Positions 45,071-52,730 of a stretch of 64,000 nucleotides of DNA are shown here, one piece after another (positions within the stretch are counted from its first letter, which is position 1; every line of letters starts with the position of its first letter). The DNA is taken from assembly GCF_004339545.1 (NCBI RefSeq), contig NZ_SMGD01000014.1, positions 114,109 through 178,108 on the forward strand. Reading direction: 5' to 3'. This DNA comes from Celerinatantimonas diazotrophica (GTDB taxonomy: Bacteria; Pseudomonadota; Gammaproteobacteria; Enterobacterales; Celerinatantimonadaceae). The position numbers and the translations under genes are program-made. A model generated the notes under the pieces. The model was given only the letters and a program-made list of their open reading frames with translations, did not search any database and was not told where the DNA came from.

Positions 45071-46360
45071 ATGCAAGCGACAGAAAAATATACGGGTGTT
45101 AAGCCCGTTTCTAGTGAGCGTCAAAGCTGGGCATTCGGTGATTTTTTCGCGTTGTGGACCTCCTTGGGGATCGGTCTGGCGGTATTACAAACCGGCGCAT
45201 TATTAGGACCCGGTTTAGGACTGGCACAGTCTATTATGATGATCGTGGTTGGGACTGTTATCGGTTCGGCACTGATTGCCACAGTGGGTTGGTTTAGTCA
45301 GCGTCATGGGCTTTCATCAATGGCGTTGATGCAGCAGACTTTGGGATTGAAAGGTGCATACATTCCGGCGTGCATGAACTTTATCCAGCTCATTGGTTGG
45401 GGGGCTTTTGAAATTGTGCTGATGCGCAATGCCGCGATTCAATTGATTGAGCAGTGGTGGCCTGGTTCGACGTGGTTAACTATCCCGCTCGTTTGGACGT
45501 TATTGTTGGGGGTTCTGGCAACCTGGCAGGCGATTAAGGGACCGCTTTCTTGGGTTCGCGTTTTTTTGCGTCGGGTGGGGATTTGGATTGTGATCACCGG
45601 CTGTGCCGGACTCACTTATTACTGGTTTAGCCATTACTCACTGGCTCATTTTTGGCAGCAAGCCGGCGATCATTCAATGCCCAAAGCGTTGGGGTTGGAT
45701 ATTGTGATTTCTATGGCTGTCAGCTGGTTACCGCTGGTGGGCGATTATAGCCGTTTCGGTAAGAGTTCCGGGCATACTTTTCATGGTACCGCACTGGGGT
45801 ATCTGGTCGGGACGGTCTGGATAATGGCTTTAGGTGTTGCTTATCAAGTGGTGTTGCCAGCCGGCTCATCTAGTACCCAACTGATGTTATCTCTTGGGGT
45901 TGCGTTTAGTGGGCTTCCTTTGTTGATGGTGCTGTTTGATGAAACGGAGAATGCTTTTGCACCGATTCACTCTTCTGCCGTATCGGCAAGTATAGTGGTG
46001 CGTTGGCCTATCTCTTATCTGGCGATGTTGTTTGGAGTGATTTCAACGATTGTTGCCTGGTGTGTTCCAACGGCTGCCTATCTCGATTTCTTGTTGTGGA
46101 TTGGGTCAGTGTTTACCCCGTTATTTGCGCTATTAATGGTTGATTATTTTTCATCTAAACAATTGCGTTCTCCTGGAAAACTTCAGGTCTGTGCAGCGTT
46201 GGTCGCTTGGTTTTTAGGTGTGGTGACCTATCATGTTATGACCAGTTATTACCCTGATTGGGGGGCGACCTTACCGACGCTAGTGGTCAGTGCTGTCGTG
46301 TATGGCCTGTTACGTTGGTTGGTCAGTTGCTTGGGTTATGGCATCAAACAGCATAGCTAA
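45071..46360 (+). CDS. NCS1/CodB-like transporter paired with pdxY
   Basis: A 429-aa membrane protein with 12 predicted helices, of the nucleobase-cation symporter-1/cytosine permease family: LWTSLGIGLAVLQTGALLGP and AVSWLPLVGDYSRFGKSS are family-style blocks. Only 3 bp separate it from pdxY, so they are one transcript. The coupling suggests vitamin B6 or a pyrimidine precursor as cargo rather than cytosine. Confidence 0.85.
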   Translation: MQATEKYTGVKPVSSERQSWAFGDFFALWTSLGIGLAVLQTGALLGPGLGLAQSIMMIVVGTVIGSALIATVGWFSQRHGLSSMALMQQTLGLKGAYIPACMNFIQLIGWGAFEIVLMRNAAIQLIEQWWPGSTWLTIPLVWTLLLGVLATWQAIKGPLSWVRVFLRRVGIWIVITGCAGLTYYWFSHYSLAHFWQQAGDHSMPKALGLDIVISMAVSWLPLVGDYSRFGKSSGHTFHGTALGYLVGTVWIMALGVAYQVVLPAGSSSTQLMLSLGVAFSGLPLLMVLFDETENAFAPIHSSAVSASIVVRWPISYLAMLFGVISTIVAWCVPTAAYLDFLLWIGSVFTPLFALLMVDYFSSKQLRSPGKLQVCAALVAWFLGVVTYHVMTSYYPDWGATLPTLVVSAVVYGLLRWLVSCLGYGIKQHS

Positions 46361-46393
46361 AAGGAACGTTGCGCGTTTAAATGCCACCATCTG

Positions 46394-46408
46394 TAGACGA
46401 CCGGTCTA
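46394..46408. promoter_or_regulatory. TetR/NemR-like box upstream of the DJ-1/PfpI gene
   Basis: TAGACGACCGGTCTA is a near-palindrome with TAGAC/GTCTA ends, like boxes bound by NemR-type TetR repressors that sense electrophiles. It lies 76 bp before the start of a DJ-1 family gene. No matching regulator is adjacent. Confidence 0.5.
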
Positions 46409-46484
46409 TTTTATACTAGAATGACTGTCAATGGTCGGTTAAGGCCAATGGTTTACTAACTCAATCTTGAAAAGGGAGAGAGAA

Positions 46485-47159
46485 ATGAAAATATTAATGG
46501 TTTTAACCTCACACGATAAACTCGGTGATACAGGCCACAAAACGGGTTTTTGGTTGGAAGAATTTGCAGCACCTTATTACACATTTTTAGATGCGGGCGC
46601 GCAATTGACGGTTGCCTCTGTTGCTGGTGGCCAGCCACCATTGGACCCGAAGAGTGATGATCCAGAAGCACAAACTGAATTTACACAGCGCTTTAAGGAT
46701 GACTTGCAAGCGCAGCAAGTGCTAGCGAATACTGTCGCCTTGGCGGATGTCGATGGCTCTGAATTTGATGCGGTGTTTTATCCTGGTGGTCATGGACCAT
46801 TGTGGGACCTATCTGAAAATGCTGATTCAATTAAGCTCATCGAACAGACTCTGGCCGATCATCGCCCGGTTGCGGCCGTTTGTCATGCGCCGGGAGTTTT
46901 ACGCCATGTTAAAAACAGCGATGGGACAGCCTTGGTTAAAGGTAAAAAGGTCACTGGTTTTAGTAATAGTGAAGAAGACGCGGTTGGGCTAACTGATATT
47001 GTGCCGTTTTTGGTCGAAGATGAACTTAAGGCTAATGGGGGCAATTATTCCAAAGGTGATGACTGGAGCAGTTATGTCCTGACCGATGGATTGTTAGTGA
47101 CCGGACAAAACCCAAGTTCCTCGGTTGAATGTGCCAATGCACTGTTAAAACTGCTTTAA
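46485..47159 (+). CDS. DJ-1/PfpI family protein, Hsp31/glyoxalase III-like
   Basis: A 224-aa class I glutamine-amidotransferase-like protein. Nucleophilic Cys in AAVCHAPGVL (about residue 135) and FYPGGHGPLWDL, with the Hsp31-type signatures FWLEEFAAPYYTF and QNPSSSVECANALL. Such proteins detoxify methylglyoxal or act as chaperones. The start at 46485 has a GGGAGAG ribosome site. A NemR-like box upstream fits a response to reactive aldehydes. Confidence 0.88.
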   Translation: MKILMVLTSHDKLGDTGHKTGFWLEEFAAPYYTFLDAGAQLTVASVAGGQPPLDPKSDDPEAQTEFTQRFKDDLQAQQVLANTVALADVDGSEFDAVFYPGGHGPLWDLSENADSIKLIEQTLADHRPVAAVCHAPGVLRHVKNSDGTALVKGKKVTGFSNSEEDAVGLTDIVPFLVEDELKANGGNYSKGDDWSSYVLTDGLLVTGQNPSSSVECANALLKLL

Positions 47160-47166
47160 TGATGAA

Positions 47167-47186
47167 GAGCCTCTTAAAAGAGGCTC
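47167..47186. terminator. Hairpin between convergent DJ-1 and MFS genes
   Basis: Perfect 9-bp stem GAGCCTCTT / AAGAGGCTC with a 2-nt loop, 8 bp after the DJ-1 gene stop. U-run is weak on both strands. Confidence 0.6.
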
Positions 47187-47192
47187 ATTCAC

Positions 47193-48755
47193 TCAAGTTT
47201 TTATCAATTTAGCCAAAGCTATTTTCACGCTAATAATCATTGGCACGGCAAATACAAACATCATCGCAATAATCATAAATGCATTGTTATAGGTGATAGT
47301 TAATGCTCGAACTTGAATTGCCTGATTCAAAAGATATTGATTTAATTGCTGTGCCTGTATGAAGCTGGGATGAGCTGATTGTATCGCTGTGACAATCGTT
47401 GTTTGCAGTTGTTCTAAATGGGCTGAACCGCTAGTTAAATAGCCGTTGATCACTGATTGAGCCTGAATTTTAAACTGACTGGCGTAACTTTCGATAACAG
47501 CGATACCAATGAGTCCCCCCAATTGTCGGCAAGCGCTAAAAACACCTATCGCATCTACCATCGGTGCATTTTTGATAGCGCTAAAGGTAATCATCGTCAG
47601 AGCCATGAGTAAAAACCCCATGCCAGCTCCTCGCACTAGAACGGGGTATAACAGATCAAGCCAACCGCTTTGATTATTCTGCAAGCTGTGTAGATATACG
47701 GCAAAGATAATGAGCCCAATTCCTAAAGGAACTGCGATAATCGGATTCATGTGCCGATATTGGATAAAATAAGCGGCTAGATAAAGGCAGAGAATAAAAC
47801 TGAGACAACCCGGTACAATGGCCTTGCCTGCTGCTATAAATGACATCTGCATCACTGATAATGTGTAAATGCCAATCAGATAGGTGCTTCCAAATAGTGC
47901 AAACCCAGCCACTAAACTAACAAAAACACCAAATGCGAATGGTGTTGTGGCGAAGATTTTCCAGCGCAATAATTTTACTTTGGAAAAGTATTCTATCAGT
48001 GCAAACGAAAAGGCGAAGGTGAAGATTGCGATAATATCCCAGCGTAACCAATAGTTGTTGAGCCAATCCCAACGTTCACCGCGTTGCACAAGATAGCTGA
48101 GTGAATAAATAGCTGCGGCCAACAGGCTATAGCGAGGGATGAATCTAATGAATTGTTTGCTAAGCTCTGAGCTTGGGTTGGCATGCGTTCGAGCTGGATA
48201 AATCAGCAGTGCAATCAAGGCAAAGCTTGAGGGGAAAATAAACAATTCACGCCATGCATTCGCCTCTACAAAAAGCGCTTGTAAATAAGTTTGCAAATTA
48301 ATTGTGCTAGCCACAGCTACAATTGCAAACCCCATCTGTAACATAGGTTGAATCCGCCGTGGATACTGCTGAAATAGCTGTGCTTGAGCTAAGCTCAGTA
48401 GCGCTCCGGCACATACACCTTGGACTAATCGTAATCCAAAAATTGTCTGAGCATTGGTAACCATCATCGCTAAACTTGCCAAAGCGTAGATCACTAATAG
48501 CGAGCGATAGCAACGGCTACGATTGATTAATCGTAAAATGGCGCCAATAGCTAACCAGCCAAATAGTTTCCCAGCGGTATAGATAACCTCTAATTGCCCA
48601 AGCTGGTCTTTGGTAAGGTGCAATGTTCCTTGTAGATCATTGTTGAGCATGGTCAAACTAGCACACCATAAGGCATCAGCACCGATCGCAAAAAATAGGC
48701 TGATGAGTAACCAAGCTCGATAATAGTGGCGCCCGTTTTTAACTGAGTGATTCAT
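47193..48755 (-). CDS. DHA2-type MFS drug exporter (EmrB-like)
   Basis: A 520-aa major facilitator with about 14 predicted helices, as in the EmrB/DHA2 group. Its start overlaps the end of the membrane-fusion gene by 4 bp, the usual EmrA-EmrB order. Probably expels lipophilic or acidic toxicants across both membranes with an outer-membrane partner not encoded here. The divergent TetR gene at 50256 is the likely repressor. Confidence 0.87.
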   Translation of the reverse strand: MNHSVKNGRHYYRAWLLISLFFAIGADALWCASLTMLNNDLQGTLHLTKDQLGQLEVIYTAGKLFGWLAIGAILRLINRSRCYRSLLVIYALASLAMMVTNAQTIFGLRLVQGVCAGALLSLAQAQLFQQYPRRIQPMLQMGFAIVAVASTINLQTYLQALFVEANAWRELFIFPSSFALIALLIYPARTHANPSSELSKQFIRFIPRYSLLAAAIYSLSYLVQRGERWDWLNNYWLRWDIIAIFTFAFSFALIEYFSKVKLLRWKIFATTPFAFGVFVSLVAGFALFGSTYLIGIYTLSVMQMSFIAAGKAIVPGCLSFILCLYLAAYFIQYRHMNPIIAVPLGIGLIIFAVYLHSLQNNQSGWLDLLYPVLVRGAGMGFLLMALTMITFSAIKNAPMVDAIGVFSACRQLGGLIGIAVIESYASQFKIQAQSVINGYLTSGSAHLEQLQTTIVTAIQSAHPSFIQAQQLNQYLLNQAIQVRALTITYNNAFMIIAMMFVFAVPMIISVKIALAKLIKT

Positions 48756-49750
48756 GGTGTTATTGCTCTGACTGTTGCAGACATTCCCGGAACCAGCCTG
48801 AGCGATAAGCTCGAGGGTAAATCGATTTTAATGGGAATTCGCTGTACAACTTTTACAAAGTTCCCACTCCCATTACTTGTTGGAATGGCACTAAAACTAG
48901 CGTTGGTGCCAGGCGAAATACTATCAATATGGCCGATAATCGGTGTGTTGTTAAAGCTATCGACTAATATTTTAACGCTCTGATGGGGATGTAGTTGATT
49001 GATCTGATTTTCTTTAAAATTGGCAACAACCCACAAATTTGATAATGGAACGATACTAAACAGCGCCGAACCTATCGATGCGTAGCTGCCGGTTTGAACA
49101 GAGCGATTGCCAATCACACCATCGATAGGGGCTTTAATCGCGGTATAAGAAAGTTTTAATTTGGCCAGCGCCACTGCATCGGCGAGTTGTTGTTGGTTAG
49201 CTTGGGCGCCAGCAAGTTGTTCTTTGAGGATCTTTAATTGGATTTTTTGTCCCGCTAAATTAGATTGTTCTGCTTTTACCAGAGCGTGTTGTGACTTGTA
49301 GCTATTTTGGGCGCTATCGAACTGTTCAAGAGACACTGCACCCGAGTTTTTCAGTGAGAAATAACGCTGATAGTCATGTTGCGCTTTATCTAGGTTGGCT
49401 AGTTTTGAAGCAAGTGTTGCTCGTACTTGGGCAATGACCGTTTGTTGATAGCGATAGCTAGATTGGAGTTGGCGAAGTTTGGCGTTAGCGCTTTGCCAGC
49501 TATGCTGTGCTTGTGCGTATTGTTTTTGGTAGTCTTGGTCATCAATTTGTACCAGTAACTGCCCTTTTTTTACCTGCTGGTTGTCATCGACATAGATTTT
49601 AATGACCTGTCCAGAAACTTTAGGGGAGATGGTGGTGATATTTCCCCGTACATAAGCATCATCGGTTTCTATAGGGCGGTGGGTTTGCCAGGTATAGCCG
49701 CCAGTTAACACAACAAAAATGATAGCGAATAGAATCAAAACCTTTTTCAT
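48752..49750 (-). CDS. HlyD/EmrA-like membrane fusion protein
   Basis: A 332-aa periplasmic adaptor. N-terminal anchor (KVLILFAIIFVVLTGGY), barrel-sandwich half VRGNITTISPKVSGQVIKIY, long coiled-coil helical hairpin (about 75-185), then second lipoyl-like half TAIKAPIDGVIGNRSVQTGS and beta-barrel domain. It joins the MFS pump downstream in one operon. Confidence 0.9.
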   Translation of the reverse strand: MKKVLILFAIIFVVLTGGYTWQTHRPIETDDAYVRGNITTISPKVSGQVIKIYVDDNQQVKKGQLLVQIDDQDYQKQYAQAQHSWQSANAKLRQLQSSYRYQQTVIAQVRATLASKLANLDKAQHDYQRYFSLKNSGAVSLEQFDSAQNSYKSQHALVKAEQSNLAGQKIQLKILKEQLAGAQANQQQLADAVALAKLKLSYTAIKAPIDGVIGNRSVQTGSYASIGSALFSIVPLSNLWVVANFKENQINQLHPHQSVKILVDSFNNTPIIGHIDSISPGTNASFSAIPTSNGSGNFVKVVQRIPIKIDLPSSLSLRLVPGMSATVRAITP

Positions 49751-49825
49751 AGTATTTCACCATTATTTTTATTATTAAAAAGATCACACTCGAAAGCGTG
49801 ATCATCTGTTGCTTTGCAAACAGAG

Positions 49826-50124
49826 CTAGGCTTGCTGTTGTTTGGGGCGAAATTTGTAGCTGTATTGCCAAGCGAGGTTACTTTCACGGACCTGTTTGCG
49901 AATAACCAGTTCAACCGGTTGGCCTATTTGCAGTTGATGAGGGTCAATCACATCAACAATTTCACTTTTGATTACTATCTCATCCGTTAGTCGTACCATC
50001 GCAATATGCCGAGGCATCATTTCGCCATATCCGATCACTGCGAGTGCTGGAATGTCCGCCTCAGAGGTGACTTCAATAGCGGCAGGCTGATTCCATAACT
50101 AACAATCCCTGTGGATGTGTGCAT
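49826..50124 (-). pseudogene. Relic fusing a KAS-III/HMGS-like gene start to a DUF35 gene end
   Basis: On the minus strand an ATG at 50124 with AAAGGAC upstream opens [15 protein letters not shown], like the first residues of HMG-CoA-synthase/KAS-III proteins (GIVSYGxYLP). After a frame change the DNA encodes, to 49826, a C-terminal OB-fold of the DUF35 type ([39 protein letters not shown]) with no zinc-ribbon half and no start codon of its own. Genes of those two families are often neighbours. This looks like the joint left by a deletion of the intervening genes. Confidence 0.65.
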
Positions 50125-50142
50125 AGTATCTGTCCTTTGGAT

Positions 50143-50171
50143 TTGACATGAATAACTTATATTAGTACGAT
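50143..50171 (+). promoter_or_regulatory. Candidate promoter of the tetR gene with repeat motif
   Basis: TTGACA (50143-50148) and TACGAT (50166-50171) are separated by 17 bp. The 9-bp direct repeat TTATATTAG occurs at 50157-50165 and 50182-50190 around a GTACGATACGTGC dyad-like core, a possible TetR operator. Confidence 0.45.
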
Positions 50172-50255
50172 ACGTGCCGTTTTATATTAGGAGTATATTT
50201 CACCCTAGTCAACGCTATTGATTAAATTTTCAATAAAATGTCATGGAATCAAGCG

Positions 50256-50828
50256 ATGCCACGTACCCGAAGCAAGAGTTCACACCGCGCCATTATGGCT
50301 GCGACGAAAGATGTTTTAAGCGAAAAAGGTTATCAAGGATTTACCATTGAAGAAGTCGCTCAAAAAGCGAAAGCGAGCAAACAAACGATCTACCGCTGGT
50401 GGCCTAATAAGGCTCGCTTGGTGGCTGAATTGTATGAAATAGAGAGCTCCCAAACGCTGACAATGAATCCAACTGGTTCAACTCAACAACAGTTTTCTCA
50501 GTTACTTCATGAACTTTGGTCACTTTGGAATAATACGGTTTGTGGCGAGGCATTTTGTTGTTTTATTGCCGAGTCGCAGCTCAATCAAAGTGATCTTGAT
50601 TTCATGTTGAGCGATTTTATGGCGCGGCGTTTTAAATTACCTCGGGAGATTTTGCAACAAGGAATAGCTAGAGGTGATATTAGTGCAATGACCGATATTG
50701 AATTGGTGTTAAAAATGTCATTTGGTTTTTGCTGGTTTCATCTACTGACAAGGAATTTAAATGATCAAAGCCTGATTGATGCTTTCGTCAAACAGCTTTT
50801 TACCTCGTCAATTGCCAAAGATAACTAG
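50256..50828 (+). CDS. TetR-family regulator of the EmrAB-like pump
   Basis: A 190-aa regulator; N-terminal HTH (FTIEEVAQKAKASKQTIYRW WPNKARLVAELYE, split here) and helical ligand domain. I favour the ATG at 50256 (MPRTRSK); an ATG at 50238 adds six residues without a ribosome site. Its TAG stop is made by the CTAG end of repeat copy B, so the last residues or the exact end may have been set by that insertion. Divergent from the fusion protein gene. Confidence 0.85.
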   Translation: MPRTRSKSSHRAIMAATKDVLSEKGYQGFTIEEVAQKAKASKQTIYRWWPNKARLVAELYEIESSQTLTMNPTGSTQQQFSQLLHELWSLWNNTVCGEAFCCFIAESQLNQSDLDFMLSDFMARRFKLPREILQQGIARGDISAMTDIELVLKMSFGFCWFHLLTRNLNDQSLIDAFVKQLFTSSIAKDN

Positions 50829-50906
50829 GGACTGTTGACCTTTGGTGGTTGAATTTTGTTCAAATTAAACAAAATTCAACCCTGAAAGGTCAACAGCCCT
50901 TGCTAG
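50825..50906. repeat. MITE-like repeat, copy B (collapsed element)
   Basis: Starts CTAGGGACTGTTGACCTTTG and ends with the inverted partner AAGGTCAACAGCCC...CTAG, 82 bp in all. The centre is a hairpin GTTGAATTTTG / CAAAATTCAAC, the same as at the right end of copy C. It looks like an internal-deletion form of the family. Its first CTAG is the stop codon of the tetR gene. Confidence 0.85.
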
Positions 50907-50907
50907 G

Positions 50908-50933
50908 AAACCCGCGGCAAGCTCCGCGGGTTT
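50908..50933. terminator. Bidirectional terminator between tetR and nhaC
   Basis: Perfect 10-bp stem AAACCCGCGG / CCGCGGGTTT with a 6-nt loop, between convergent genes; short T-runs on both sides. Confidence 0.8.
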
Positions 50934-50938
50934 AAATG

Positions 50939-52435
50939 TTAATCAATGCCTTCAATGGCAGCAATCAGCTCGTTTTTATCTCGCCATTCCTGACGCTCTT
51001 TTTTGGTCGCTTTGGGGGAAAAGATCCCTAAGTTTGCAAATAAGATCCCTGTCAGGGGCGATAGCCAGCAAGCAAAGGCCAGTGGAATATATAGCAAGTT
51101 TTCAAAGTTCCCCTGAGATATTCCCAATCCTAAGGCCGAGATGACAAATGCGCCACCGGCATTCCAAGGGACTAATGGTGAAATCAGCGTCCCTCCTTCT
51201 TCAAGTGCCCGCGCTAGGTTTAGTGTAGAGTATTTGATTCCACGATAAGCTGGTGCAAACATTCGTCCTGGCAGAGCAATCGACAAGTAAGGGTCACCTG
51301 CGACTAAATTGGTTGCCATTGACGCGCAAGCTGCAGCCGTTTGCAGCTGGGCAAATTTACTAACGCGATTTACAATTGCTCTAATAATAGCTTCTAAGCA
51401 ACGTGTTTTTTCTAATGCCCCCCCAAAACTTAAGGCGATTAAAATCAGAGAGACCGTCCACATCATCGATTGAATCCCACCACGGTTGAGCAGACTGTTG
51501 ACTGCATCGACATTGGTGTGAATGTTGTAGCCACTGCTGGCAAAAGTAAATACATCGTGCAGGCCCGCACCTTGGGCTATCATCGCCGTTGCGCCGCCAG
51601 CTAATACCCCGGCAAACAGAGATGGAATGGGAGGCATGCGTTTGACTGCTAATGCAATGACTAATAGAGCCGGGAGTAGCAACCAAACTGATAAGTTAAA
51701 GTGGCTCTCGAGTGACTGGGTGACACTGGCGATATTATCAAAAGAACTCTGACCTGAATGGATCATGACAAACCCAGCCACGAGGTAGATCAAAAATGCA
51801 ATGATCATGGCCGGCAAGGTCGTTGGGATCATATTTCGAATATGCGAAAAAACATCCGTGCCAGTTACTGCCGGAGATAAGTTAGTCGTATCTGACAACG
51901 GTGACATTTTATCGCCAAAGAAGGCCCCTGATACTACGGCACCAGCCGTCCAATACATTGGGATATTAAATCCCGAACCAATCCCCATCAGTGCTAAACC
52001 AACGGTACCAACTGTTCCCCAAGATGTTCCCAGCGCCAAGGAAACGACTGAACAAAGCAACATGGCTGCTGCTAAAAAGATATGAGGGGACAGCATGGTT
52101 AGCCCATAATAGATTAAGGTTGGTACGGTGCCGCTGGCAATCCAAGTGCCGATGAGCATGCCAACGCAAATTAGTACGGCGATTGACGGCAGTGCCAGTG
52201 AGACAACGTGCAGCATCCCTTGTTCAATATCTTTCCATTTTAAACCCTGTTTCAGGCCTACCAGAGATGTAATGGCTAACCCTAATGCTAATGGGATATG
52301 CGGTGTAAAATCACCGAAGTAGAAAATTTGCAATCCTAATAGCATTAGAGTCAGGATGATAGGCGTAATCGCTAACGGAAAACTCGGTAGCTTACAAAGG
52401 GATGGGTCTGTTTCGGGCGATGATATCGTCGCCAT
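50939..52435 (-). CDS. nhaC: NhaC-type Na+/H+ antiporter
   Basis: A 498-aa antiporter with about 12 helices. Family motifs: GTWIASGTVPTLIYYGL, LALGTSWGTVGTVGLAL near 140-160, SGAFFGDKMSPLSDTTNLSP near 180 and ATNLVAGDPYLSIALPGRMF further on. Exchanges Na+ or lactate/malate-type counter-ions in some members. An AT-rich 295-bp leader precedes it. Confidence 0.92.
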   Translation of the reverse strand: MATISSPETDPSLCKLPSFPLAITPIILTLMLLGLQIFYFGDFTPHIPLALGLAITSLVGLKQGLKWKDIEQGMLHVVSLALPSIAVLICVGMLIGTWIASGTVPTLIYYGLTMLSPHIFLAAAMLLCSVVSLALGTSWGTVGTVGLALMGIGSGFNIPMYWTAGAVVSGAFFGDKMSPLSDTTNLSPAVTGTDVFSHIRNMIPTTLPAMIIAFLIYLVAGFVMIHSGQSSFDNIASVTQSLESHFNLSVWLLLPALLVIALAVKRMPPIPSLFAGVLAGGATAMIAQGAGLHDVFTFASSGYNIHTNVDAVNSLLNRGGIQSMMWTVSLILIALSFGGALEKTRCLEAIIRAIVNRVSKFAQLQTAAACASMATNLVAGDPYLSIALPGRMFAPAYRGIKYSTLNLARALEEGGTLISPLVPWNAGGAFVISALGLGISQGNFENLLYIPLAFACWLSPLTGILFANLGIFSPKATKKERQEWRDKNELIAAIEGID

Positions 52436-52730
52436 GAATAGCTCCTTTCTGTGACTATTTTTGGGTTAAAAACAGCAAATAGTGTTTCATGGTTTCGCAA
52501 CGCTACCGCTTCAAAACCATAAAACATAATTCAATTATTACTCAATAATGCTAGCATATTTTAATAATACTTTCATCTCTAACCATTTTTAATGATATAA
52601 AAATTATTATTTTTATATAAAACAATGTCTTTTATTGCAAATATTGTTTATAGATATACTTTTATAGTTAGTGTATTAATGATTAGTATAGATAGATTTT
52701 GGTACTTTTGGGATCTCTATGATGTTGCGG

